From a virus: DNA of 20,155 nucleotides. Below, one piece after another: positions 1 through 6,888 of this stretch. The first letter of the stretch is position 1, and each line of letters starts with the position of its first letter. The stretch spans positions 1 through 20,155 of IMG/VR virus record IMGVR_UViG_3300037557_000733. The stretch is one strand, 5' to 3'. The notes under the pieces were generated by a model. It was given only the letters and a program-made list of their open reading frames with translations. It had not been told where the DNA came from and made no database searches. The position numbers were made by a program, and so were the translations under genes.

Positions 1-931
1 CGCATACTATTGTATAAGTATGCTTTTCTATTGGTTGTTCAAATATGTCTAAATTTTCATAAGTATGGACTGGTGTTTTAAATGGCATAGATCTTAATTT
101 TGAGCCAGATATTAATGTTCTTGTACTGCCAATAAATTCAGTTTCAAATTCTTGAGAAAATTGTCTCTCGCTTGTATTGCGAATGGTCTCTTGTTTCCAT
201 GCCTGGTCTCTGCCTGGAATTTCAGACCAGTGAACTTCGATGGGTATATAGTTACTTCTTTTTTCTTCTGAATCCACCCACATTTTATAAAATTGATTTA
301 AACCGAGTGGTGTAGATACTATAAAAACTTTTGTAGTTTGCCCGGAAGATATTGTAGGATAAACTGAAGTAAAAAATTCTTCTGCTAATTCTTTCGGAAC
401 GTGTGCGAATTCATCTAAGAAAATAATATTAAAAGATGAACCCCTTACCGCCGAAGATGATGTGGCAGCAGCTAATACTTTTGAACCATTCTCTAATTCA
501 ATGTTACCTTTATTCCATGCTAATATACCTTGCTGTAACCATATGGGCAAATTTTCATACGACAATTTTAATCTATCCAATAATTCTCTAGCTAGGGATC
601 CTTTATTAGCTAGTACACCTACTTGAACATTTTGATTGAAAAGTATATAATGTAAAAAGAAGGCTATGATAGTTGTTGATTTTCCGGATTGCCGAGGCAT
701 CTTACATATCACAAAACGATTATCATGAAATGTTTTTACCATATTCTCTTGAAAAGGGTAGAGATCGAAATCTACTAATCCCCTATCAACATGAATAATT
801 TTTACATATTGTTTAATGAAATAAACTGGATCGTCGTGGCATTTAATATATTCAGATAGTTGTTCCTCAGAAAATTCTACTGGAACATTTGATGATTTAA
901 GTTTTGGATTTCCTAGGTAAGAAGTACCCAT
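1..931 (-). CDS. 17: Terminase large subunit (gp17), N-terminal ATPase part, cut by window edge
   Basis: This is the packaging motor ATPase that pumps DNA into the prohead and, through its C-terminal nuclease, cuts the concatemer. About 310 codons are visible; the C-terminal nuclease lies beyond position 1. Reading from ATG at 931, a Walker A loop (RQSGKST, residues about 80-86) follows a MP dipeptide, Walker B is FLDEFA (about 171-176), and a coupling motif STP is at about 206-208. This arrangement is typical of T4-type large terminases. The start follows the stop of the 66-aa gene by 7 nt; no strong ribosome binding site is visible. In T4 it directly follows gp16, but here gp16 is about 15 kb upstream (16275-16727). 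Identification is secure; only completeness is unknown. Confidence 0.95.
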   Translation of the reverse strand, partial: MGTSYLGNPKLKSSNVPVEFSEEQLSEYIKCHDDPVYFIKQYVKIIHVDRGLVDFDLYPFQENMVKTFHDNRFVICKMPRQSGKSTTIIAFFLHYILFNQNVQVGVLANKGSLARELLDRLKLSYENLPIWLQQGILAWNKGNIELENGSKVLAAATSSSAVRGSSFNIIFLDEFAHVPKELAEEFFTSVYPTISSGQTTKVFIVSTPLGLNQFYKMWVDSEEKRSNYIPIEVHWSEIPGRDQAWKQETIRNTSERQFSQEFETEFIGSTRTLISGSKLRSMPFKTPVHTYENLDIFEQPIEKHTYTIVC

Positions 932-938
932 ATATTAT

Positions 939-1139
939 CTACTTTAATATATTTTTCCAATCAATGGAATTATCAAGTTTTGGATTAATAGATTTGAGAA
1001 ATTCATCACCGGTTTCACTTTCGCCATTGCGAGTATAAATTACTTCTGTTTTACGAATTTCTTTTCTGATTGTTGTCCCGTTTGATTCTTTTATTGAACG
1101 CTGATGTTTTCTTAAATTTCGTACTTTTATATGTTGCAT
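939..1139 (-). CDS. Small basic protein of unknown function
   Basis: A 66-residue, lysine/arginine-rich soluble protein with no signal peptide or membrane segment. I do not recognise a family. It is probably real: an AAGG-type ribosome binding site sits about 6 nt before the ATG, the upstream gene ends 8 nt before it, and gp17 starts 7 nt after it. Its position just before the large terminase and after a basic structural-type protein suggests a late virion or packaging accessory, but that is inference from context only. Confidence 0.6.
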   Translation of the reverse strand: MQHIKVRNLRKHQRSIKESNGTTIRKEIRKTEVIYTRNGESETGDEFLKSINPKLDNSIDWKNILK

Positions 1140-1147
1140 TAATAACC

Positions 1148-1669
1148 TTACCGACCGGATTTCTTATGTATGGTCATATTTTTTCGCGCCTGTTTTATTC
1201 TTTTAGGTTCATCTCTTATGATCTGCCGGCGCATTGGTTTCATCTTTCTATTAATAATTGCCGCTTTCATTCCCTTCCACATTTTTCTTTTTCTGATTCC
1301 AGCCGACCCTTTTGCTTTCATTATATTAGAAGGTATGACTTGTCTTTGGGTTCTGTTACGCGTAGAGGTTGTTATTTTATTTGCATCTTTTCTTCTTAGT
1401 TGTGATCTTTTCTTTTTTAATTTAAAAGATTGTCTTTTATTTCTTATTTTTGATTGTCGACCTAGCTTTCTCATTCGTTGAGTGTACTTAGCAGCACTTT
1501 CTTTTTCAAATAAAAAGTCTTCCCCAAGTCCTAAATCTTCCATTTCAATCCATTCAAAGAAATCAGACATCATATTGGCGTCTTCTACCTCTTCAATAAA
1601 TTCTAATATTTCTTCATCCACACTAGAATATTCTTCATCTAACTTAGAAAGTTCTTCGAATGATAACAT
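1148..1669 (-). CDS. Bipartite acidic/basic protein, possible nucleic-acid-binding virion protein
   Basis: A 173-residue protein split by charge. Residues 1 to about 60 are strongly acidic (runs such as EELSKLDEEY and EEVEDANMM), while about 65-173 are dominated by Lys and Arg (KLKKKRSQLRRK). No catalytic motif or membrane segment is visible. An AGGA ribosome binding site lies about 5 nt upstream of the ATG. Lys/Arg-rich proteins of this look occur near structural genes in T4-like marine phages, and the basic tail would suit DNA or RNA binding, with the acidic head acting as a mask or partner-binding arm. That role is inferred. It lies in a run of small genes leading to gp17. Confidence 0.65.
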   Translation of the reverse strand: MLSFEELSKLDEEYSSVDEEILEFIEEVEDANMMSDFFEWIEMEDLGLGEDFLFEKESAAKYTQRMRKLGRQSKIRNKRQSFKLKKKRSQLRRKDANKITTSTRNRTQRQVIPSNIMKAKGSAGIRKRKMWKGMKAAIINRKMKPMRRQIIRDEPKRIKQARKNMTIHKKSGR

Positions 1670-1682
1670 AGGTTCCTATCTT

Positions 1683-1958
1683 TTAAAAAAAGTGGCCGGC
1701 TATTACACTGATTAAAGTAAGTATGATTGCGACCGCACTTGTAATAATAATTCTATTTTGTTTTGTTTGTTGTTCCATTAGCCATTCTTTCATATCATCT
1801 ATGCTAGATTTGACTTTATCAATTCTTTCGTGTATTATTAATCTATCTTCTTTAAATGTTTCTTTTAATTCATCGTATTTTTCTTCCAATCTTGCATACC
1901 TTTCCGCACACAGATCAACGTGCGTTTCAAGACTGGATTTCTCCGTCTGACTGGCCAT
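1683..1958 (-). CDS. Tail-anchored coiled-coil membrane protein, XhlA/holin-accessory-like
   Basis: A 91-residue protein with a long N-terminal helical, coiled-coil-prone region (about 10-65) containing the motif LCAERYARLEEKYDEL, followed by one C-terminal membrane segment (about 69-89, IIITSAVAIILTLISVIAG). The 'CAERY plus coiled coil plus C-terminal TM' plan is common in small phage proteins and resembles the XhlA hemolysin family associated with holins. No catalytic residues are visible. The gene ends 13 nt before the next start and is preceded by another small membrane protein gene. A role in lysis or as an inner-membrane anchor is likely but unproven. Confidence 0.65.
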   Translation of the reverse strand: MASQTEKSSLETHVDLCAERYARLEEKYDELKETFKEDRLIIHERIDKVKSSIDDMKEWLMEQQTKQNRIIITSAVAIILTLISVIAGHFF

Positions 1959-1977
1959 AGAATCCCGAATTTGAAAA

Positions 1978-2355
1978 TTAATTTAGGCTTGAAGATTCCA
2001 GGTGCTCCATCTCTTTATGCTCCGGATCATCCTTATCTTTAAACCAGTAGTCCGTGGCTTTACTAAGCACCGCCACATACGCCCCTACCATAATATTTAT
2101 TAGATCGCGACTTGCGTCGGGCAAGTCTTCCATAAAGAGTAACCATATTAAAAATAAAAAGGTTAGTACTACAATTAGGGACAATGAAAATCTTGCCCAC
2201 CAATTCATTTTCTTCCGACGTTCAGTTCCTTCAAATATTAATGCTTTCATTGGTTCACCTTCCCATAATTTATCTTTACTGTGTGAATACATCTCGTCAA
2301 TAGTATTTATCTTATCATCATCAAGACGTTCTTTTTTGCTAAGTATATTGCTCAT
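1978..2355 (-). CDS. Small two-TM phage membrane protein, holin-like candidate
   Basis: A protein of about 125 residues with a charged N-terminal half, two membrane segments (WARFSLSLIVVLTFLFLIWLLF, then DLINIMVGAYVAVLSKATDYWF) and a charged, acidic C-terminus. The second segment resembles the 'INIMLGA...YWF' pattern seen in many small phage membrane proteins. The start was set at ATG 2355, which has a GAGAG-type ribosome binding site and leaves 14 nt after the fiber-like gene; an upstream TTG at 2382 would overlap that gene. Size and topology fit a holin or a structural/assembly membrane protein. There is no specific evidence for either. Confidence 0.6.
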   Translation of the reverse strand: MSNILSKKERLDDDKINTIDEMYSHSKDKLWEGEPMKALIFEGTERRKKMNWWARFSLSLIVVLTFLFLIWLLFMEDLPDASRDLINIMVGAYVAVLSKATDYWFKDKDDPEHKEMEHLESSSLN

Positions 2356-2369
2356 TTTATCACTCTCTA

Positions 2370-3677
2370 TTAGGCGTTCCAAATGGCGACGTAATATTCA
2401 TCCCCATCAATTTCAATTTTTATTCTACCATCACTCCTGTCAAATCCGGCCGGATAGGCGGTAGATGTATTTTGTGTAGACATAATTCTGAATGCATCTG
2501 CTCCGCCAAATTTAATTGTGCGGCTACCTGGAATATCAATTCCATCTTCATCCATAGCCATACTTGTTTGCATAGTACCGCCGTTCATAACATTAAATTC
2601 TACCTCTCCATCTTCTGAACCATCTGTAATCGTCTTTTGCTTCCCACCAATTTGTGCAAAATTAATTTCTTCACTTGCCGAATTTGTTCCCTTAAATTTT
2701 ACTTTACCTACAGCATTTCCATTAGTCCCTGCTTCATTTCGATGTAGTTGTATAATTGCTTCACTGTCTGTATCCTGTACGTCTATATCACCGCAATTTA
2801 TAGTAGTAGCTCCAGTAATTGCACCACTCATTGTAATTCCACCAGATGTATTAACACTCGCAGCACCAGTCCCTGAAGAAACTAATTTTGACCCTGTAAT
2901 CGTAGTTGCGCCAATTGTACCTGCATTTGTAATATTTCCTATTCCATCAAGTACTTTAGATGATCCAAGTATAACTGCTTTATTAGCAGCAGCTGTTCCA
3001 GCAGTAATTCCTGTATAAGCCGTTATCAATCTTATTTGTGTTGAATCTGTACCACTATCATTTGTAACACGAAAAACGTTTGCATCATAAAGCATATTAG
3101 TTTTAGCATTATATGTTGTAGTACTATCGCTACCGTCTTCAAGATCGTTTTTCTGTACTGTATGTTTAGATCCTCCAGCAGTACCATCAACAAATGCAAA
3201 CTTTGCTGTTGAGGAATTATACTTAAGAAATTTGTCATTTGCTAAATTAGATGTATCAACATCATCTAATCTTTTTAATCTTGTTTCTCCAGAGCCCGCA
3301 GTAGCACCGGAAAAGTCTCGTGACCTTCTAGAAACTGCACTGAAGCCTTGTTCCAATAGAGAAAGTCTTTCATTATAATTTTCTTGAATTTCTTCTTTTT
3401 TTACGTGCTGTTGTTCTTGGCCTATAGCATCTGCAAATATGTTTATAGGATTTTCTTGAATTGGTTCTGGTGTATTATCTTTAACAGCTTCAGTAAGAAT
3501 TATACTTTCTGGGGGTGGAGTTGAAACATGGTCAACAACTTCTGGGTTATTTTTTAAAGGAGAAATTACAAAAGATTCTACTAAATTTTCAAATTCAGAT
3601 ATTCCGGACAATCCTGCATATGATTCCATCATCTTTTCAAATTCAGATATATTTTTTTTACTTCTTCCGGCACTCAT
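2370..3677 (-). CDS. Fiber-like structural protein
   Basis: A 435-residue soluble, Ser/Thr/Gly-rich protein. Residues 1 to about 110 are acidic and helix-prone with two copies of a SEFE(K/N) element. The middle has the sequence LKRLDDVDTSNLANDKFLKYN, which resembles the 'LxDVDTS...KFLKYN' element repeated in marine phage tail-fiber and virion proteins. The rest is beta-repeat-like (GTIGATTITGS, GGITMSGAITGATTI), as in fibers. It is the first gene after a perfect T4-type late promoter box at 3705-3712, with an AGAGGA ribosome binding site. It may be a tail fiber, whisker or head fiber; which one cannot be told. It separates the envelope operon upstream from the small gp17-proximal genes. Confidence 0.7.
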   Translation of the reverse strand: MSAGRSKKNISEFEKMMESYAGLSGISEFENLVESFVISPLKNNPEVVDHVSTPPPESIILTEAVKDNTPEPIQENPINIFADAIGQEQQHVKKEEIQENYNERLSLLEQGFSAVSRRSRDFSGATAGSGETRLKRLDDVDTSNLANDKFLKYNSSTAKFAFVDGTAGGSKHTVQKNDLEDGSDSTTTYNAKTNMLYDANVFRVTNDSGTDSTQIRLITAYTGITAGTAAANKAVILGSSKVLDGIGNITNAGTIGATTITGSKLVSSGTGAASVNTSGGITMSGAITGATTINCGDIDVQDTDSEAIIQLHRNEAGTNGNAVGKVKFKGTNSASEEINFAQIGGKQKTITDGSEDGEVEFNVMNGGTMQTSMAMDEDGIDIPGSRTIKFGGADAFRIMSTQNTSTAYPAGFDRSDGRIKIEIDGDEYYVAIWNA

Positions 3678-3704
3678 AATTTTCCTCTAATTAAACTTAT
3701 ATCA

Positions 3705-3712
3705 TATTTATA
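3705..3712 (-). promoter_or_regulatory. T4-type late promoter box (TATAAATA)
   Basis: On the minus strand this reads TATAAATA, the exact T4 late -10 consensus recognised by the gp55-type sigma factor. It lies about 28 nt upstream of the fiber-like gene start in one of the few intergenic gaps (44 nt), which leaves room for a short leader carrying the AGAGGA ribosome binding site. Spacing, orientation and the structural nature of the gene all fit late transcription. Confidence 0.75.
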
Positions 3713-3721
3713 AATTTCTGT

Positions 3722-4057
3722 TTAATAAGAATTATTCGGCCCTACTGCTTGTTCGCCATCTGTACATCCTTCAGAATTATATCTACTTTGTCTCCATGAA
3801 TTTTTGTCTTCATTATATCTCATCCATAATTGAGTTCCATGGGAATTGCAATATTGTACGTATATTTTTTCGTTTATAGTAAATAATCCCGCTCTACTAA
3901 AACCTTCTACTTCGGGTAACGTTTCTATAGCTTGTAACCATAATGGAGGCCGCGTCTCTGCGGCGCAGGAAGTAAGTAAGACAATCAAACTAAATGTCAA
4001 AATTATTTGGATTAAATTAAGTATAACTAAATTTAAAATGGTTTTTATCTTTATCAT
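3722..4057 (-). CDS. Small lipoprotein, last gene of the envelope operon
   Basis: A 111-residue protein with a basic N-terminus, a long hydrophobic signal (about 7-29) and a lipobox LLTSC, so Cys31 should be lipidated. The mature part is about 80 residues and contains two more Cys (in VQYCNSHG and SEGCTDG) that could form a disulfide. I do not recognise a family. Its ATG overlaps the stop of the SbmA-like gene by 4 nt (ATGA), indicating translational coupling. With three other small lipoproteins in the same operon it probably acts at the periplasmic face of the inner or outer membrane. A superinfection-exclusion or transporter-accessory role is possible but speculative. Confidence 0.75.
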   Translation of the reverse strand: MIKIKTILNLVILNLIQIILTFSLIVLLTSCAAETRPPLWLQAIETLPEVEGFSRAGLFTINEKIYVQYCNSHGTQLWMRYNEDKNSWRQSRYNSEGCTDGEQAVGPNNSY

Positions 4058-5034
4058 ATTTCTTCAATCTCTATTAACCTATCTTCAAATTCTCTTAAAC
4101 GCCTATAAACACTTACTAATTCAATAATGGTAGGCCACGATTTTAAAAGATATTGCATACTGCCTTCTACTCTACCAAATGCTCTTATTATTTGTTGCAT
4201 TACACCTAGAGTCATTACCCCAGCAACTATGGCTGGTGCTAGGAATACATAAGCTGATAATACGTTTGCTTGTAAGTAAGCCATTCGACCAATATTAAAA
4301 TATAGATAACGTATATAACTTAAAAAATGAATTTTACGAACATCATCAAAAAATTCCTCAATTTTCTTTGGTCTAACATTTCCATCATCTTCGGCTATGA
4401 CAAGTATTTTTCTATATGCCGCTTCTTTTGCTTGTATATCATATTCTATACCAACTAAACGCAATACGTACCCTAATCCAATTAAAAAAGCAGTACCACC
4501 TAATGTCCAAAGTAACGCACCTGTAATCAATCCATATTCCCAATCACCAAAAAAGAATATTGGAATGCCCATTGACAATCCAAACAGTATAGGAATAAAC
4601 TGAACCAAAACCATAACTGATTCAATTAAAGCTGTTCCTAAACCTTCCATTATACGAGTAAATTTAATTGTATCTTCTTGAACTCTTTGTGATGCACCTT
4701 CTATTGTTCTGGCTTTGTTATACACACTATGATACCATTCAACCATGGCTGTACGCCATCTAAACAAATAGTGAGCCGTAAAATAACTTATTACAACATA
4801 GAGTGCAACATATATTCCTGCTAGTGTAATAAATGATAATAGACTTGTAAAGTATTCTTCTATTGTAACTGCATTTGGTGTAGCAAGTGCTTTTTGAATC
4901 ATGTCATAAAATTGCCCGAACCACTCGTTGATTTTTACATCAATCTTTACTTGAACCCAAAGTGATCCCAAAATAATTATTGAGCCTAACCACGACCACA
5001 ACAACCATTTTTTGTCTGTAAAAAATCTCCACAT
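4054..5034 (-). CDS. sbmA: SbmA/BacA-like peptide or cobalamin transporter
   Basis: A 326-residue polytopic inner-membrane protein closely matching the body of E. coli SbmA. Shared elements include FRWRTAM (91-97), EGASQRVQEDT (112-122), EAAYRK (204-209), EDD (215-217), YFNIGR (245-250), AGVMTLG (271-277) and the ending FGRVxGSxQYLxxSW...ELxSxYRRLRxFE. SbmA/BacA proteins lack an ATPase domain and use the proton gradient to import peptides such as microcins and proline-rich peptides; relatives are linked to vitamin B12 uptake. Compared with E. coli (406 residues) it lacks about the first 75 residues, so the first membrane segments are missing or differently arranged. An AAAGGA ribosome binding site precedes the ATG, and the gene is followed by a lipoprotein gene overlapping by 4 nt. 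A phage-borne copy is unusual. Substrate is unknown. Confidence 0.85.
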   Translation of the reverse strand: MWRFFTDKKWLLWSWLGSIIILGSLWVQVKIDVKINEWFGQFYDMIQKALATPNAVTIEEYFTSLLSFITLAGIYVALYVVISYFTAHYLFRWRTAMVEWYHSVYNKARTIEGASQRVQEDTIKFTRIMEGLGTALIESVMVLVQFIPILFGLSMGIPIFFFGDWEYGLITGALLWTLGGTAFLIGLGYVLRLVGIEYDIQAKEAAYRKILVIAEDDGNVRPKKIEEFFDDVRKIHFLSYIRYLYFNIGRMAYLQANVLSAYVFLAPAIVAGVMTLGVMQQIIRAFGRVEGSMQYLLKSWPTIIELVSVYRRLREFEDRLIEIEEI

Positions 5035-5043
5035 AATATTCCT

Positions 5044-5259
5044 TTAATCATTTGTTAAAGTTGGTTCGCCTCTATCGAAAAATAACCAACGGCCTTTCTT
5101 ACAAGGACTTTGTTTTCTTTTTCCCCAAGCCATATCTGTATACACATTTTGTGTTCCTTCGCACTCTGCAAAAAAAGGTGTCATACCATTTGGCCAATTG
5201 TTCGTTTTTGAACAACTACTCATCAATAACATTACCAAAATTAGTAATGTTATTTTCAT
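5044..5259 (-). CDS. Small cysteine-containing lipoprotein
   Basis: A 71-residue protein with a short signal peptide and lipobox MSSC (lipidated Cys16). The mature part is about 55 residues with two further Cys (AECEG and SPCKKG) and many aromatic residues. I do not recognise a family. Its ATG overlaps the stop of the preceding lipoprotein gene by 4 nt, and its own stop lies 9 nt before the SbmA-like start. That arrangement suggests it is made in step with the transporter and may serve it as a periplasmic accessory. Confidence 0.7.
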   Translation of the reverse strand: MKITLLILVMLLMSSCSKTNNWPNGMTPFFAECEGTQNVYTDMAWGKRKQSPCKKGRWLFFDRGEPTLTND

Positions 5260-5495
5260 CCGTGTTGCCCCTTTTCTATATTTTTATATGGTGCTTCTTT
5301 CTCTACACATTGTCTATAAGGTGTAACATTATGTCGATTAGACCAAATAGTACCTTTCTTATGTCCGCTTCTGGATCCATCGGTGTGTCCTACCCAATGA
5401 CCAAAACAACCGGCCTTGACTTGTCTTACTGTTTCACACCCTGCAACTATCCCTGTCGCTATCATAATAAAAATTATTAATAGCATTTTTCTCAA
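5256..5495 (-). CDS. Small lipoprotein, paralogue of the next gene upstream
   Basis: A 79-residue lipoprotein with signal peptide and lipobox VAGC. After the lipidated Cys it carries GCFGHWV and, about 30 residues later, YRQCV followed by NIEK. The same elements occur in the same order in the protein at 5492-5701, so the two are tandem paralogues. The start chosen is TTG at 5495, which overlaps the upstream stop and has a GGAG ribosome binding site 6 nt away; ATG at 5486 is an alternative that removes three residues. Two conserved Cys besides the lipobox suggest a disulfide in the periplasm. Function unknown. Confidence 0.7.
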   Translation of the reverse strand: MRKMLLIIFIMIATGIVAGCETVRQVKAGCFGHWVGHTDGSRSGHKKGTIWSNRHNVTPYRQCVEKEAPYKNIEKGQHG

Positions 5496-5701
5496 AATTG
5501 ACTCCGTTTCTCTAAATTGCTTCCTTTGTTATTTTCATCTACACATTGATAATAAGGTAAATGAGCATCTTTATTAAGGGCTCTAGTTCCTCTTTCAGGA
5601 GGTCCTTTAACCCAATGTCCATAACATCCTAATGTACTTGTTCCACATCCAACAACTATCCATGTCGCCATCATTACAAAAAGCAATAATAGCTTATTCA
5701 T
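5492..5701 (-). CDS. Small lipoprotein, paralogue of the next gene downstream
   Basis: A 69-residue lipoprotein with lipobox VVGC. It shares GC(Y/F)GHWV, Y.QCV(D/E) and N(L/I)EK with its neighbour at 5256-5495, which implies tandem duplication followed by divergence. Its start overlaps the stop of the 166-aa gene by 4 nt. No family is recognised. Short lipidated proteins of this size are used by some phages to block receptors or cap the envelope, and others are outer-membrane spanin subunits. No feature here distinguishes these options. Confidence 0.7.
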   Translation of the reverse strand: MNKLLLLFVMMATWIVVGCGTSTLGCYGHWVKGPPERGTRALNKDAHLPYYQCVDENNKGSNLEKRSQF

Positions 5702-6198
5702 CTATCTTCCTTTGGATTTTTCTGAGGCATTTGATCTTTATAGTCCCATTCATAGAAACTAATATCTCCACCAATTGTGATTCCGCCTTCTTGATTTTCT
5801 TTTCCGCCTTCCTCTTCTTCTCCCTCGTCTCCTACCTCTTCACGTAAAACCATAAATTTTCCTTCTTGCTCTGATTTCTTTTTCACACCTTCTAAGGCTT
5901 GATGTGTTTCTTTTGAATACACTAGCTGGTAAGATATAGGAATTTTTTCTTTATATACAACCCACAAATAAATCCAATTTGGTTCATCAATATAATGTTT
6001 GAGATACAATCCCTCTTTTGGATTTTCAGCTCTCGGATATCCCAATATTGAAGTATATGTTACGTATGTTGATGAAACCAAAACAAGAACAAGGGGAATA
6101 AACCAAATCAAAAACTTTGGGTTTTTTCTTCCTTCAATCAACAACCATAAACATATGACCGAAAGTATTATTAATCCAAAAATTAAACTCTCTATCAT
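5698..6198 (-). CDS. Two-TM membrane protein with acidic soluble domain
   Basis: A 166-residue protein with two N-terminal membrane segments (about 4-20 and 30-49), a soluble region rich in Trp and Tyr (NWIYLWVVYKEKIP), and a low-complexity acidic stretch near 122-137 (EVGDEGEEEEGG). No family is recognised. Both ends overlap neighbours by 4 nt, tying it to the ExbD/MotB-like gene upstream and the lipoproteins downstream. With a hairpin-like membrane domain and a large soluble tail it could be a third component of the stator-like complex. This is inference from operon position. Confidence 0.7.
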   Translation of the reverse strand: MIESLIFGLIILSVICLWLLIEGRKNPKFLIWFIPLVLVLVSSTYVTYTSILGYPRAENPKEGLYLKHYIDEPNWIYLWVVYKEKIPISYQLVYSKETHQALEGVKKKSEQEGKFMVLREEVGDEGEEEEGGKENQEGGITIGGDISFYEWDYKDQMPQKNPKEDR

Positions 6199-6884
6199 CT
6201 TCCTGTCTCTCCCGCTGCACCTGTAAAGTTTGAACGATCTGTCACCGGCTGTATATTTCCCAATTCCTGCATTGGTGTCACAAACTTTTTCTTTTCAAAT
6301 GTAAATGGTTTAAGAAGTTTTCCTTCTTGATCTAAACGAAAACGAACAAAAGTTTCTTCTTGTCCTCTATGAGTAAATAGTTTCTCTCCTACCCACATTA
6401 TTGAATACGGATTTACCTTGTGCAATTCTACTCTTACTGTTATAACTGGTTTTTTAGGATTCTTATCATAATTTCTTATCGAATAATAATGTCCATTGAT
6501 AGTATATTCGCCCTTGATAATTCCACGAATAGTTACTACTTCTCTATTAATTTCAATAGTAGTTGTTGATCCATCAGCATTAACTATAGTATCATTCTTT
6601 GCACCCAAATCATCTTTATCTAAGTGCATGAAGTTGTAATTTTGATATCTAAAACTAACTTGTTTGCCCGTAGGATCTTCTACATAAAGATCAATATCTC
6701 CACTAGCATCATTGTCCCATTCCATAACAATAACAAATTCTGCTCTTCTGTTAAAATCTTCTTTTTTTGCTTCGGGTTTTATAAGAAGAAAGGCTATAAT
6801 AAAAAGAAAGGCAAAACCAAGAATAATATTAAAAAGTAAATCTATAAACCCTATTGAGGTTTTAAATCGTGAACTTGAATCCAT
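6195..6884 (-). CDS. ExbD/TolR/MotB-like stator partner with a periplasmic beta domain
   Basis: A 229-residue protein with one N-terminal membrane segment (about 12-34). It contains Asp15 within FIDLLFNIILGF, the position where ExbD/TolR/MotB proteins carry the proton-relay aspartate. The following region starts with VIVMEWDNDASGDIDLYVEDP (roughly 51-71, split here as VIVMEW and GDIDLYVEDP), resembling DUF2135/YfaP-type beta domains, and no OmpA-like peptidoglycan-binding motif is visible. It follows the ExbB/MotA-like gene by 4 nt with a GGGGGAA ribosome binding site, the usual pairing for proton-driven stators. Its role would be to convert proton flow into force on a periplasmic partner. 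What it drives is unknown. Confidence 0.7.
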   Translation of the reverse strand: MDSSSRFKTSIGFIDLLFNIILGFAFLFIIAFLLIKPEAKKEDFNRRAEFVIVMEWDNDASGDIDLYVEDPTGKQVSFRYQNYNFMHLDKDDLGAKNDTIVNADGSTTTIEINREVVTIRGIIKGEYTINGHYYSIRNYDKNPKKPVITVRVELHKVNPYSIMWVGEKLFTHRGQEETFVRFRLDQEGKLLKPFTFEKKKFVTPMQELGNIQPVTDRSNFTGAAGETGR

Positions 6885-6888
6885 TGGA

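Noticed and set aside
1482-1715. Plus-strand open frame rich in Ser
   Set aside because: It is antisense to the acidic/basic protein gene, has low-complexity Ser/Asn composition from reversed acidic codons, and all supported genes are on the minus strand.
2518-3018. Plus-strand open frame of 166 codons
   Set aside because: It is antisense to the fiber-like gene. Its Ile/Pro/Ser-rich translation is what reversed Gly/Thr/Asp codons give, and no ribosome binding site or family resemblance was seen.
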